Below are positions 27,987 to 38,341 of a DNA stretch of 45,234 nucleotides, piece by piece. A program made the translations under genes and the position numbers. Where the stretch lies: contig PBJZ01000002.1 in NCBI GenBank assembly GCA_002721275.1, forward strand, positions 24,529-69,762, in the 5' to 3' direction. The notes under the pieces are model-generated. The model did not search any database. It was given only the letters and a program-made list of their open reading frames with translations, and was not told where the DNA came from. The DNA comes from Flavobacteriaceae bacterium (GTDB taxonomy: Bacteria; Bacteroidota; Bacteroidia; Flavobacteriales; Flavobacteriaceae). Each line of letters opens with the position of its first letter. Within the stretch, counting starts at the first letter, position 1.

Positions 27987-28925
27987 ATGGAAAACGGTTT
28001 ATACGCTAAAATTAACACTACAAAAGGAGACATTATTGTCAATTTAACCTATAAAATTACACCAGGAACGGTTGGAAACTTTGTTGGTCTAGTCGAGGGA
28101 AAGATTAAAAATAACCATAAAGAGATGGGAGTTCCTTATTACAATGGTATAAAATTTCATAGAGTAATTAAAGATTTTATGGTTCAAGCTGGTTGTCCAA
28201 ACGGTTCAGGTACCGGTGGGCCAGGCTATCAATTTGATGATGAGTTTTCAAGTGAATTAAAACATGATTCTCCTGGTGTTTTATCCATGGCAAATGCTGG
28301 ACCTGGAACAAATGGAAGTCAATTCTTTATAACTCATATTCCAACAAATTGGTTAGATGGGAAGCATACCGTTTTTGGAAAAGTAATTGAAGGAATCGAG
28401 ATTGTAAATAAAATTGAACAAGGAGATATAATCAATAGTATTGATGTCCTGAGGATTGGAGAAGAAGCAAAAAAATGGAACCCAAGTAATGCATTTGAGA
28501 AATTCTTATTGAAAGGGGATGACTTAAAACACCAAAAAATCAAGTCTGATAAAAAAGAATTCGAAAAACAAATTGAGGGTATGGCTAAGTCTTCCTCAGG
28601 TTTATATTATACGATCCTGGAGGTAGGAAATAAAAATAAACCCAAGAAAGGACAAAAAGTACTTGTTCACTACAAAGGAATGCTATTAGATGGGACTGTT
28701 TTTGATTCATCTTATGAAAGAAACCAACCAATAGATTTTACTATTGGTGTAGGACAGGTTATATCTGGTTGGGATGAGGGTATCGCATTGTTAGGTGAGG
28801 GTGCTAAAGCAAAATTTGTAATTCCTAGTGATTTAGCATATGGAAGTGCTGGAGCTGGTGGAGTTATTCCTCCAAATGCTTCCTTGGTTTTTGAAGTTGA
28901 ACTTATAAAAATTAGTGAAATCTGA
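27987..28925 (+). CDS. Cyclophilin-FKBP dual peptidyl-prolyl isomerase
   Basis: N-terminal cyclophilin ([59 protein letters not shown]) fused to C-terminal FKBP ([62 protein letters not shown]). Confidence 0.96.
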   Translation: MENGLYAKINTTKGDIIVNLTYKITPGTVGNFVGLVEGKIKNNHKEMGVPYYNGIKFHRVIKDFMVQAGCPNGSGTGGPGYQFDDEFSSELKHDSPGVLSMANAGPGTNGSQFFITHIPTNWLDGKHTVFGKVIEGIEIVNKIEQGDIINSIDVLRIGEEAKKWNPSNAFEKFLLKGDDLKHQKIKSDKKEFEKQIEGMAKSSSGLYYTILEVGNKNKPKKGQKVLVHYKGMLLDGTVFDSSYERNQPIDFTIGVGQVISGWDEGIALLGEGAKAKFVIPSDLAYGSAGAGGVIPPNASLVFEVELIKISEI

Positions 28926-28930
28926 CTTAC

Positions 28931-29278
28931 ATGGATTCAAAAAAGATTGAAAATTGGAAGATATTTAATTTAATTGACATTAGAATCGGTTCCATATTAA
29001 AAGTAATGAAATTTGTTGAAGCAAAAAAACCCGCTTATAAATTAATAATTGATTTTGGTTTTCTTGGGATTTTAAATTCCTCTGCACAAATTACTGAACT
29101 GTATTCTATTGAAGAACTAATAGGAAAAGATGTGGTAGCAGTCATCAATATTGGAAACAAAAAAATACACAAATTTACAAGTGAGTGTTTAGTTCTGGGA
29201 GTTTCAGGAATAAAGGGTGTTTCCCTTATTAAGTCTTCTCAAAAAATTGAATCAGGTTCCTCAGTGTTCATTGATTAG
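28931..29278 (+). CDS. CsaA-like tRNA-binding domain protein
   Basis: IDIRIGSILKVMKFVEAKKPAYKLIIDFG ... SSAQITELYSIEELIGKDVVAVINIGNKKI. Confidence 0.9.
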   Translation: MDSKKIENWKIFNLIDIRIGSILKVMKFVEAKKPAYKLIIDFGFLGILNSSAQITELYSIEELIGKDVVAVINIGNKKIHKFTSECLVLGVSGIKGVSLIKSSQKIESGSSVFID

Positions 29279-30328
29279 CTTTACCAAAAAATCACCAACC
29301 TCTGACGTCTTAAATGATTTCTTTGAATCAGCGATATCCTCAGTAAGAATTCCTTTTTCAAGAGAAATATTAACAGCTTTTTTAATCAAATTTGATTCGT
29401 TAATTAAATTAAAGCTCATTTCAAACATCATTGCAGCTGATAAAATTGTTGCTAGAGGATTGGCAATGTTTTTATTTGTAGCTTGAGGGAAGGATCCGTG
29501 AATGGGCTCATACAAGGCAATTCCGTCACCTAATGAAGCTGATGGCATTAACCCCATTGACCCTGAGATAACGGAAGCCTCATCAGTTAAAATATCTCCA
29601 AATAAATTTTCAGTAATTAAAACATCATATGAGTTAGGCCATTGAACTAGTCTCATTGCAACAGCGTCAACTAATTCGTAAGAAACATTTACGTTTGGAT
29701 ACTCTGTCTCAAGAGCCTGAACAGTTTCTCTCCATAACCTCGAACTTTCCATAACATTTGCTTTATCTACACAACATAATCGATTTGATCTTTTCATAGC
29801 TAATTCAAAACCCATTTTAGCAAGTCTTGTTATCTCGTCTCTAGAGTAAATACATGTATCATATGCAATGTTCCCACTATCTTTTCTTCCTTTTTCACCA
29901 AAATAAATTCCTCCAGTTAATTCGCGTAAAAAAATCAGATCTGTTCCATCAATCCTCTCCTTTTTTAGAGGGGATTTATCAATTAAAGATTTAAAAGTGA
30001 AAGTTGGTCTGACATTTGCATATAGTCCTAGCTTTTTTCTCATCCTCAGAAGACCTTCTTCAGGTCGAACCTTTGCAGATGGGTTATTATCATATTTTGG
30101 TAATCCAATTGCACCAAAAAGTACAGCATCTGAATTTATACAAACATTATGAGTGTCAGATGGATAAGGGTCACCATATTTGTCGATGGCCGCTGCTCCA
30201 GTAAGTGCATGATTCCAAATAATATTATGATTAAATTTTTTTGCAATGGCATTTGATACTTTGATTGCCTCTCTGATAACTTCAGGACCAATACCATCAC
30301 CAGCTAATGCAGCAATTTTAAGTTTCAT
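29261..30328 (-). CDS. leuB: 3-isopropylmalate dehydrogenase
   Basis: ALAGDGIGPEVIREA, LLRMRKKLGLYANVRP, LTGGIYFGEKGR, DKANVMESSRLWRE, ILTDEASVISGSMGLMPSASLG. Confidence 0.97.
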   Translation of the reverse strand: MKLKIAALAGDGIGPEVIREAIKVSNAIAKKFNHNIIWNHALTGAAAIDKYGDPYPSDTHNVCINSDAVLFGAIGLPKYDNNPSAKVRPEEGLLRMRKKLGLYANVRPTFTFKSLIDKSPLKKERIDGTDLIFLRELTGGIYFGEKGRKDSGNIAYDTCIYSRDEITRLAKMGFELAMKRSNRLCCVDKANVMESSRLWRETVQALETEYPNVNVSYELVDAVAMRLVQWPNSYDVLITENLFGDILTDEASVISGSMGLMPSASLGDGIALYEPIHGSFPQATNKNIANPLATILSAAMMFEMSFNLINESNLIKKAVNISLEKGILTEDIADSKKSFKTSEVGDFLVKLINEH

Positions 30329-30330
30329 GA

Positions 30331-31860
30331 TTAAAAATTATTATTTAACATTTTTTCAGTTGCAATAATTGCAGAAACAGTTTGATCAGAGTCAAGCCCT
30401 CTTGTTATAAACTCTTCATTACCTAGTTTCCAGGTTATTGTCGTTTCACATAATGCATCGGAATTACTTCCAGGTGGAATATGAACTGCATAATCAATTA
30501 AATACGGTAATTTCATTTTTTTTTGCTTGTAAATTTTTTTAATTGCATTCATAAATCCGTCAAATTGACCATCTCCAGATGCATTTTCTTCTATAATATC
30601 TCCATCTATCTCGAGAGAAACAGATGTAGTTGGATTTAATCCTTTTGCGTGTGTCAGTACGTATGATTTTACTACTATCTTTTTTCTAGAATTATTACTG
30701 CCAATAACATCTGAAATTATATACGGTAAGTCATATGAAGTGACGCTTTGTTTTTTATCACCAAGTTCAATTATTCTTTTTGTCACTTTAATAAGATCAG
30801 AATCATTAAGTTTCAGACCAAGCTCCTCTAAATTTTTTTTGATATTTGCTTTTCCAGAGGTTTTACCCAATGCGTATTTTCTTTTTCTCCCAAAACGCTC
30901 GGGTATCAAGTTATTGTGGTATAGGTTTTTCTTACTGTCTCCATCCGCATGAATTCCTGCAGTTTGTGTAAAAACATTTCCTCCAGTTATGGGTTTATTC
31001 GCTGGTATCCTGATTCCGCTAAATGTGGATACTATTTGTCCAACTTTATATAATGCTTTTTCATTGATATTTGTCGTAACATTTGGAATAAAATCATTAA
31101 TTACTGATACAACGCTTGCTAAGGGGGCGTTACCTGCCCTTTCCCCCATACCGTTGACAGTCAGATGTAAACCATTTATGCCACAATTAACAGCTTCCAT
31201 GGCATTAGCAACAGATAGGTCATAGTCATTATGACCATGGAAGTCAAAAACTTGATTTGGATACTTATTAATTATTTCAGATACATACGAATTTGTCTGA
31301 ATTGGTGATAATATTCCAAGGGTATCAGGTAATAGAACTCTTTTTATATTCAATGATGATATAAAATTTAATAACTCAATTACGTACTCTTTAGAATCCC
31401 TCATTCCATTGCTCCAATCCTCTAAATATATATTTGAAATAATTGAATTTTCCTCAGCTTTTTTTATGTTTTCTTCTATATTTTTGAAATGTTCTTCAGG
31501 CGTTTGCTTAAGTTGATGTTTGAGATGATTTAAAGATCCTTTAGTTAGAAGATTTTGTACTCTAGCCCCAGATTTAAGTAGCCATTCAATTGAAGTTCCA
31601 TTATCTAAAAAAGTTAATACTTCAATTCTTTTTTCAAAATCACTTTCTTTTGACCAATCAATAATTTCTTTAACGGCATCAAATTCGCCATCAGAAACTC
31701 TTGCTGAAGCAACTTCAATTCTGTCGACATTTAATTCGCATAATAATAGTTTTGATAAAGTTAATTTCTCTGATACAGAAAATGACACCCCTGATGTTTG
31801 TTCTCCATCTCTGAGGGTGGTGTCCATAATCTCAATTTTTCTTTTTTTATTTTTTTTCAA
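30331..31860 (-). CDS. 2-isopropylmalate synthase-family enzyme, likely citramalate synthase (Leptospira CimA-like)
   Basis: [87 protein letters not shown]-terminal regulatory domain ending SDQTVSAIIATEKMLN. Confidence 0.8.
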   Translation of the reverse strand: MKKNKKRKIEIMDTTLRDGEQTSGVSFSVSEKLTLSKLLLCELNVDRIEVASARVSDGEFDAVKEIIDWSKESDFEKRIEVLTFLDNGTSIEWLLKSGARVQNLLTKGSLNHLKHQLKQTPEEHFKNIEENIKKAEENSIISNIYLEDWSNGMRDSKEYVIELLNFISSLNIKRVLLPDTLGILSPIQTNSYVSEIINKYPNQVFDFHGHNDYDLSVANAMEAVNCGINGLHLTVNGMGERAGNAPLASVVSVINDFIPNVTTNINEKALYKVGQIVSTFSGIRIPANKPITGGNVFTQTAGIHADGDSKKNLYHNNLIPERFGRKRKYALGKTSGKANIKKNLEELGLKLNDSDLIKVTKRIIELGDKKQSVTSYDLPYIISDVIGSNNSRKKIVVKSYVLTHAKGLNPTTSVSLEIDGDIIEENASGDGQFDGFMNAIKKIYKQKKMKLPYLIDYAVHIPPGSNSDALCETTITWKLGNEEFITRGLDSDQTVSAIIATEKMLNNNF

Positions 31861-31869
31861 AACCTAAAT

Positions 31870-32466
31870 TTAGAAAGGTGTTTTATTTGCAAAAGCAGAA
31901 ATCTGATCTTTTAGGTTGATTAAATAGTCAATGTCGTCAAAACCATTTAATAAATTTTCTTTTTTGTAGGGGTTGATTTCAAAAAGTTCAAATTCTTTTG
32001 TATCAATTATTGAAACTTTTTGTTCTAATAAATTTACTTCAAAATTTGATTTAGGATTTAATTCTATGTTCTTGAATATCTTTTGAAGAAAAGATTCTGA
32101 AACTTGAACGGGAAGTACACCAATGTTCATACAATTATTTTTAAAAATATCTGCAAAAAAACTTGATATTACGCATCTAAATCCATAATCGTATATTGCC
32201 CAAGCAGCATGCTCTCTTGATGAGCCAGATCCAAAATTCTTTCCACCAACTAATATTTTTCCTTCGTACAATGAATTATTTAAAATAAAATCATTTTTTA
32301 ACTTACCCTTTTGATCATATCTCCAGTCTCTGAATAGATTGTCCCCAAATCCAACCCTTTCGACAGCTTTCAAAAATCTGGCAGGAATAATTTGATCAGT
32401 ATCTACGTTTTCAATCTTTAAAGGAACTGCTCTACTTTTTAGAATATTAAATTTATCGTATGCCAT
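31870..32466 (-). CDS. leuD: 3-isopropylmalate dehydratase small subunit
   Basis: [43 protein letters not shown]. Confidence 0.97.
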   Translation of the reverse strand: MAYDKFNILKSRAVPLKIENVDTDQIIPARFLKAVERVGFGDNLFRDWRYDQKGKLKNDFILNNSLYEGKILVGGKNFGSGSSREHAAWAIYDYGFRCVISSFFADIFKNNCMNIGVLPVQVSESFLQKIFKNIELNPKSNFEVNLLEQKVSIIDTKEFELFEINPYKKENLLNGFDDIDYLINLKDQISAFANKTPF

Positions 32467-32469
32467 AAA

Positions 32470-33864
32470 TTAAAACAATGTTCTTGGATCTGTAATTTGA
32501 CCAGTTATTGCTGCTGCTGCAGCAACTAAAGGGCTTGCTAAGATTGTTCTTGCACCAGGACCTTGTCGTCCTTCAAAATTTCTATTTGATGTACTTACTG
32601 CATATTTTCCAATTGGTATTTTATCATCATTCATAGCTAAACATGCTGAACATCCTGGTTCTCGAAGCTCAAATCCTGATTCATTTAAAATATTTAAAAT
32701 ACCCTCTTCTTTTATTGACTCTAAAACCTTGTGAGAGCCAGGTACCAACCATGCGGTTACATCGGGATTTTTCTTTTTTCCTTTTATGATTTTAGCAAAT
32801 GCTCTAAAATCTTCAATTCTTCCATTTGTGCAACTACCCAGAAATACAAAATCTATTTTTTTTCCAATCATTTCATCTCCCTCACTGTAACCCATATAAT
32901 TGAGTGATTTTTTATAAGAAATCGAGCCTTCACCATTATTCTTAATAGATGGTATACCCTTTGTAATTGAGATACCCATACCAGGATTGGTTCCAAAGGT
33001 TATCATTGGTTCTATTTCGTTTGCATCAAAGTAATATTCTTTATCAAATTTAGAGTCCTCATCAGAATATAAAGTTTTCCAATATTTCATTGAATTTGAC
33101 CAATTTTTATCTTTAGGAGTAAATTCTCTATTTTTAATGTATTCAAATGTTTTATCATCAGGAGCAATCATACCACCTCTTGCACCCATTTCAATACTTA
33201 AATTGCATACTGTCATCCTACCCTCCATACTCATTTCTGTAAAAACACTTCCAGAATATTCTACAAAAAACCCTGTAGCACCTGAGGTTGAAAGTCTAGA
33301 TATGATAAAAAGTGCTATATCTTTTGGCGTCACCCCTTTTCCCATCTTTCCATTCACATTTATTCTCATTTTTTTCGGCTTAACCTGCATGATGCATTGA
33401 GTAGACAGGACCATCTCAACTTCGGATGTACCAATTCCAAAAGCAATAGCACCAAAAGCACCATGGGTAGAGGTATGAGAATCACCACATACTATTGTTG
33501 CTCCGGGTAATGTAATACCATATTCCGGTCCAATTACATGTACAATACCATTTTTCTTGTGGCCAAGTCCCCAAAATGATATTCCAAAATTTTTTGAATT
33601 TCTTTCGAGGGTTTTTAATTGATTTGCAGATAGAGAATCTTTAACTGGAAGATGTTGATTTATTGTAGGGGTATTGTGATCAGCTGTCGCAAATGTTTTA
33701 TTTGGGTATAAAACCGATAATTTTCTATTTTTAAGTCCTAAAAAAGCAACTGGACTAGTGACTTCATGAACCATATGTCTATCAATAAATAGAACATCAG
33801 GCCCATTATTGACTTTTTTAACAACATGGGTATCCCAAACTTTATCGAAAAGTGTTTTGCTCAT
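32470..33864 (-). CDS. leuC: 3-isopropylmalate dehydratase large subunit
   Basis: [59 protein letters not shown]. Confidence 0.97.
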   Translation of the reverse strand: MSKTLFDKVWDTHVVKKVNNGPDVLFIDRHMVHEVTSPVAFLGLKNRKLSVLYPNKTFATADHNTPTINQHLPVKDSLSANQLKTLERNSKNFGISFWGLGHKKNGIVHVIGPEYGITLPGATIVCGDSHTSTHGAFGAIAFGIGTSEVEMVLSTQCIMQVKPKKMRINVNGKMGKGVTPKDIALFIISRLSTSGATGFFVEYSGSVFTEMSMEGRMTVCNLSIEMGARGGMIAPDDKTFEYIKNREFTPKDKNWSNSMKYWKTLYSDEDSKFDKEYYFDANEIEPMITFGTNPGMGISITKGIPSIKNNGEGSISYKKSLNYMGYSEGDEMIGKKIDFVFLGSCTNGRIEDFRAFAKIIKGKKKNPDVTAWLVPGSHKVLESIKEEGILNILNESGFELREPGCSACLAMNDDKIPIGKYAVSTSNRNFEGRQGPGARTILASPLVAAAAAITGQITDPRTLF

Positions 33865-33869
33865 CTTAT

Positions 33870-35024
33870 TTATATTTCTGATAGCTCAATTATATTGGGT
33901 ATATCATTGTCATTAACATTTTTGTTGATGTCCGCAAAATCAAGGAATGTCTGATAAACTTTATCGAGTTGTTTTTTATCCAAATTATATCCAATTTTTT
34001 TTGCTTTATATGCAAGAGCAGCCCTTCCTGACCTTGCCGTAAGAACAATCGCTGATTCAGTAACACCAACATCATTTGGATCTATTATTTCATATGTTTC
34101 CCTATTTTTTATTACTCCATCTTGATGAATTCCTGAGCTGTGGGCAAAGGCATTAGCTCCAACTATTGCTTTATTTGGTTGCACAGGCATGCCCATGTTT
34201 TCAGAAACTAAATTACTTAAACTAAATAATAAGTTGCTATTTATTGAAGTATCAATATTTAGATTTTGATGTTGTCTCATGACCATTACTACTTCTTCTA
34301 GTGATGTATTGCCTGCTCGTTCCCCAATTCCATTGATCGTACATTCAATTTGCCTTGCACCATTAATTGCTCCTGCAATGGAGTTTGCTGTTGCTAATCC
34401 AAGGTCATTGTGACAATGACATGATAAGATTGCTTTATCGATTCCAGATACATTTTCTTTTAAATATTTTATTTTTTTACCATATTGCTCAGGTAAACAG
34501 TAACCAGTAGTGTCAGGTATATTTAGAACAGTTGCACCAGCCTTTATTACTTTTTCACAAATTTCTGCAAGAAATTTATTTTCAGTTCTACCAGCATCTT
34601 CGGCATAAAATTCCACATCTTCCACCTTCTTTTTTGCATACGAAACGGCTTTAACAGCACGTTCAATAATTTTTTGTTTATCTGAATTAAATTTAAATTT
34701 TATGTGCATTGGAGAAGTTCCTATGCCAGTGTGAATTCGGGGCTTTTTTGCGTATTTTAAAGCTTCAGCAGCAATGTCTATATCTTTTTCTACAGCTCTT
34801 GATAATGCACAAACTGTTGTATTCTTTATTATTTTTGATATTTCAGTTACTGATTTGAAATCACCAGGACTGGATATTGGAAACCCCGCTTCTATTATAT
34901 TGACACCCAAATTTTCAAGCTGTTCAGCAATTATTAGTTTATTTTCTGTGTTTAATTTACAGCCTGGAACCTGTTCACCATCCCTAAGTGTGGTATCAAA
35001 AATATGTACAGTTTCTTTTGACAT
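33870..35024 (-). CDS. leuA: 2-isopropylmalate synthase, short form without C-terminal regulatory domain
   Basis: [67 protein letters not shown]; ends at 384 aa. Confidence 0.95.
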   Translation of the reverse strand: MSKETVHIFDTTLRDGEQVPGCKLNTENKLIIAEQLENLGVNIIEAGFPISSPGDFKSVTEISKIIKNTTVCALSRAVEKDIDIAAEALKYAKKPRIHTGIGTSPMHIKFKFNSDKQKIIERAVKAVSYAKKKVEDVEFYAEDAGRTENKFLAEICEKVIKAGATVLNIPDTTGYCLPEQYGKKIKYLKENVSGIDKAILSCHCHNDLGLATANSIAGAINGARQIECTINGIGERAGNTSLEEVVMVMRQHQNLNIDTSINSNLLFSLSNLVSENMGMPVQPNKAIVGANAFAHSSGIHQDGVIKNRETYEIIDPNDVGVTESAIVLTARSGRAALAYKAKKIGYNLDKKQLDKVYQTFLDFADINKNVNDNDIPNIIELSEI

Positions 35025-35159
35025 TATTAAATTTAATATTTACGAAAATATATTTTGTAACTTTAAGATTTAAAATTTGATTGATATCATTACAATATTC
35101 AATAGTTATTTTGATTTGTAAAGAACTAATATAAAGTTAATTAAAAAATTAATCATACA

Positions 35160-36731
35160 ATGACAAAGGATCAAAAAGAACATTTGTTTATTCTGATTAA
35201 ATCTCTAACAAAATCAGAAAAAAGACAATTTAAGCTCTACGTAAATAGAATGGGTTCAAATTTTGATTCAAAATTTTTAAATCTTTTTAATTTTTTGGAA
35301 AAATCTGAATTTTATGATGAAAAGTTGATTTTGGGTAAAGGGATTGTTTCTAAGCAGCAATTATCAAACCTCAAAGCACATTTATATAAGCAAATACTTA
35401 TAAGTCTAAGACTAAATCCAGCTCTTAAGAATATTAGATTAAAGATTAGAGAATTAATTGATTTTGCAACAATATTATACCAAAAAGGGTTATATAAACA
35501 AAGTCTTAAGTTATTAGAAAAAGCTAAAAGTTTAGCAATTAAAAATGAGGAAAAATATACAGCTTTTGATATTGTAGAGCTTGAAAAAGTTATTGAATCT
35601 CAATATATTACAAGAAGTTTAAGCAATAGAACACAAATTCTAATTTCTCAAGCCGATAAGCTCATAATTCAAAATGATTTGGCCAGTAAACTATCAAATC
35701 TCTCTTTGAGTCTATATGAGAGATTTATCAAGGCAGGATATGCAAAAAGTGATGATGAGTTTAGAGAAATTACCAAATTTTTTTATGAGAGACTTCCTAA
35801 AATTGATTCAGAAAAAATTGATTTTAGAGAAAAACTTTGGTATTATAAAGCTCATGTTTGGTATAGTTTCCTTACACAGGATTTTTTGTCAAGTTATAAA
35901 TATGCTTCTAAATGGGTGTCAATGTTTGAGCACAACGTAAAAATGATTTCAATTCACCCAGTTTTTTATTTGAAGGGAAATAACTATCTGCTAGAATCTT
36001 TGAATCTAATTAAATATCCGCAAAAGTTTAAATTAACTTTGGAAAATATGTTGAAACAAACAAAAAGTCCTGATTTTCCTGTTAATGACAATTTGGAAAC
36101 TCTAATTTTTTTGTATAAGTATAACAACCTTATAAATTATTATAATTTTCAAGGTGATTTTCAAAAGGCAGAATTTATAGTAAAAGAAGTTTTGTACGGA
36201 ATAGACAGATATAAAAGTCAAATTGACCCTCATCATGTAATGGTTTTTTATTATAAAATTGCTTGCTTATATTTTGGGTTAAATGAATATGAGAATTGTA
36301 TTTTGTATTTAAATAAAATTATCTCAAACAGGCATTTAAAAATGCACGAAGATTTATTGTGTTTCACCAGGGTTCTAAACTTAGTGGCACATTACGAAGC
36401 TGGATTTGATTATAATATGGATTATCATTTGCGTGAAACATATAAATTTCTAATTAAGATGAATGATATGCATGAAGTTCAAAAGGCCTTGATAAGATTC
36501 GTTAAAAAGTTGGGAGATATATATCCCCAAGATCTAAAAAAGGCTTTTATCAATCTACACAAAGAATTAAAACAACATGAGAATGACCCATATGAAAGAA
36601 GATCATTTTTATATCTAGACATTTTGTCATGGTTAGAGAGTAATATACACAATCGACCGATTGGTGAAATTATAAGAGAAAAAGCTATTCAGTTCAATCG
36701 CAGAAAAAAGTTACCCAAGGTTCCCTTTTAG
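35160..36731 (+). CDS. Large alpha-helical, TPR-like protein of unknown function
   Basis: 523 aa, N-terminal LIKSLTKSEKRQFKLYVNRMG; repeated helical segments (KQSLKLLEKAKSLAIKNEE; YENCILYLNKIISNRH). Confidence 0.75.
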   Translation: MTKDQKEHLFILIKSLTKSEKRQFKLYVNRMGSNFDSKFLNLFNFLEKSEFYDEKLILGKGIVSKQQLSNLKAHLYKQILISLRLNPALKNIRLKIRELIDFATILYQKGLYKQSLKLLEKAKSLAIKNEEKYTAFDIVELEKVIESQYITRSLSNRTQILISQADKLIIQNDLASKLSNLSLSLYERFIKAGYAKSDDEFREITKFFYERLPKIDSEKIDFREKLWYYKAHVWYSFLTQDFLSSYKYASKWVSMFEHNVKMISIHPVFYLKGNNYLLESLNLIKYPQKFKLTLENMLKQTKSPDFPVNDNLETLIFLYKYNNLINYYNFQGDFQKAEFIVKEVLYGIDRYKSQIDPHHVMVFYYKIACLYFGLNEYENCILYLNKIISNRHLKMHEDLLCFTRVLNLVAHYEAGFDYNMDYHLRETYKFLIKMNDMHEVQKALIRFVKKLGDIYPQDLKKAFINLHKELKQHENDPYERRSFLYLDILSWLESNIHNRPIGEIIREKAIQFNRRKKLPKVPF

Positions 36732-37395
36732 GAGTGGGGGCTTCTATACTAATTTGATCTTTTTTTACTGGATGCTCAAAAAAAATACTTCTGGAGTGAA
36801 GGTCTATGCTTCCATCAAAATTATTTCTTCTGCTCCCATATTTTAAGTCCCCTTTTATGGTTAGACCAATATTTGAAAGCTGTGCTCTGATTTGATGATG
36901 TCTACCCGTTAACGGATTTATTTCTAACAACATGTAATTATCAAATAATTTAATAGTTTTAAAACTAAGTTCAGCAAATTTACTCCCATCAATTTTATTG
37001 TCATACACATAAGTTTTATTTTGTTTTTGATTCTTTTTCAACCAGTTTCTCAATGTTTTCTTTCCTTTATTTTGGTTTTTTTCAGTTATTGCTAAGTACT
37101 TTTTTTTGATTTTCCTATCTTTAAATTGCTTGTTAAGTCTTATTAAACTTTTAGATGTCTTTGCTAAAATTAATACACCACTTGTTGGTCTATCAAGTCT
37201 GTGAACTAATCCTAAAAATACATCTCCAGGTTTATTATATTTTTTTTTTAAATATATTTTGGTAAGGTCCACAAGATGAGTGTCTCCTGTTTTATCTCCT
37301 TGAACTAAAATTCCTGAGGGTTTATTTATTGCTATTATGTGATTATCCTCAAATAGCACATCTCCTTCACGAATTTCAATTTTAGTATTGTTCAT
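36694..37395 (-). CDS. RluA-family pseudouridine synthase
   Basis: [49 protein letters not shown]. Confidence 0.94.
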   Translation of the reverse strand: MNNTKIEIREGDVLFEDNHIIAINKPSGILVQGDKTGDTHLVDLTKIYLKKKYNKPGDVFLGLVHRLDRPTSGVLILAKTSKSLIRLNKQFKDRKIKKKYLAITEKNQNKGKKTLRNWLKKNQKQNKTYVYDNKIDGSKFAELSFKTIKLFDNYMLLEINPLTGRHHQIRAQLSNIGLTIKGDLKYGSRRNNFDGSIDLHSRSIFFEHPVKKDQISIEAPTPKREPWVTFFCD

Positions 37396-38200
37396 TTTTA
37401 TTTGGAAATTTTCCGGATTTTACATCTGAAGAATAAGATTTTACTGCTGTAGTAATTAAATTATTTAAATCTAAATATCTTCGAAGAAAACGTGGACTAA
37501 AGTCTTTATTCATTCCCAACATATCGTGAAGAACCAGCACTTGTCCATCCACATTGTTTCCAGCCCCAATACCAATAATAGGACAAGTAACTTGTTTTGA
37601 TATTTTTTTCGCTAATTCTGATGGGATTTTTTCAAGAACAATACCAAAACAGCCAATTTCTTCCAATAATTTAGCATCTCTTGTTAATTCTAAAGATTCA
37701 TTTTTATTTTTTGCCCTAACAGTATAAGTGCCAAATTTATAAATTGATTGTGGTGTAAGACCCAAATGTCCCATAACAGGAATACCCGCCTGTAAAATTC
37801 TCTCAATTGAATCTTTTGCTATTTTACCCCCTTCCACTTTGACAGCGTGTGCTCCAGATTCCTTCATGATTCTTATGGCAGATTTTAAAGCTTCTTTTGA
37901 ATCGGCTTGATAGGTTCCGAATGGTAAATCTACAACAACTAATGCCCTATTTGAGGCCTTAACCACTGATGAAGCATGATAAATCATCTGGTCTAGTGTT
38001 ATTGGTAGAGTGGTTTCATGACCTGCCATCACATTTGATGCTGAGTCACCTACTAAAATAATATCAATCCCTGCGGAATCAATAATTTTTGATAATGTGA
38101 AATCATAAGCAGTTAGCATCGCTATTTTATCCCCATTTTTTTTCATTTCCATTAAAGTGTTTGTTGTAACTCTCGAATATTCTTTTTTAACTTTTGACAT
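37382..38200 (-). CDS. panB: 3-methyl-2-oxobutanoate hydroxymethyltransferase
   Basis: [83 protein letters not shown]. Confidence 0.97.
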   Translation of the reverse strand: MSKVKKEYSRVTTNTLMEMKKNGDKIAMLTAYDFTLSKIIDSAGIDIILVGDSASNVMAGHETTLPITLDQMIYHASSVVKASNRALVVVDLPFGTYQADSKEALKSAIRIMKESGAHAVKVEGGKIAKDSIERILQAGIPVMGHLGLTPQSIYKFGTYTVRAKNKNESLELTRDAKLLEEIGCFGIVLEKIPSELAKKISKQVTCPIIGIGAGNNVDGQVLVLHDMLGMNKDFSPRFLRRYLDLNNLITTAVKSYSSDVKSGKFPNKNEQY

Positions 38201-38277
38201 TAGGTAATTTTAGGTTGCTAACAAAAATAATATTTTTTTACATGTCTATTTGTAATCTAGAATTTACTTAAACTAAA

Positions 38278-38316
38278 TGACAACCTGTCACTTATAACTT
38301 ATTGGCATAATGGTTG
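38278..38316 (+). promoter_or_regulatory. Candidate chaperone-gene regulatory element upstream of dnaK
   Basis: TGACAACCTGTCACTTATAACTTATTGGCATAATGGTTG; TGACA-N3-TGTCA inverted repeat plus TGGCA-N6-TTG; aligns ungapped to 6268-6306. Confidence 0.5.
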
Positions 38317-38341
38317 AACATATTTTAAAAAAAACATAACA

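Noticed and set aside
38303-38316. Canonical sigma54 promoter at dnaK and grpE (TGGCA-N6-TTG)
   Set aside because: Spacing fits -24/-12, but the key -12 GC is GA (dnaK) or GT (grpE). I report a shared element without assigning a sigma factor.
38201-38341. CIRCE/HrcA operator upstream of dnaK
   Set aside because: No TTAGCACTC-N9-GAGTGCTAA or near variant found.
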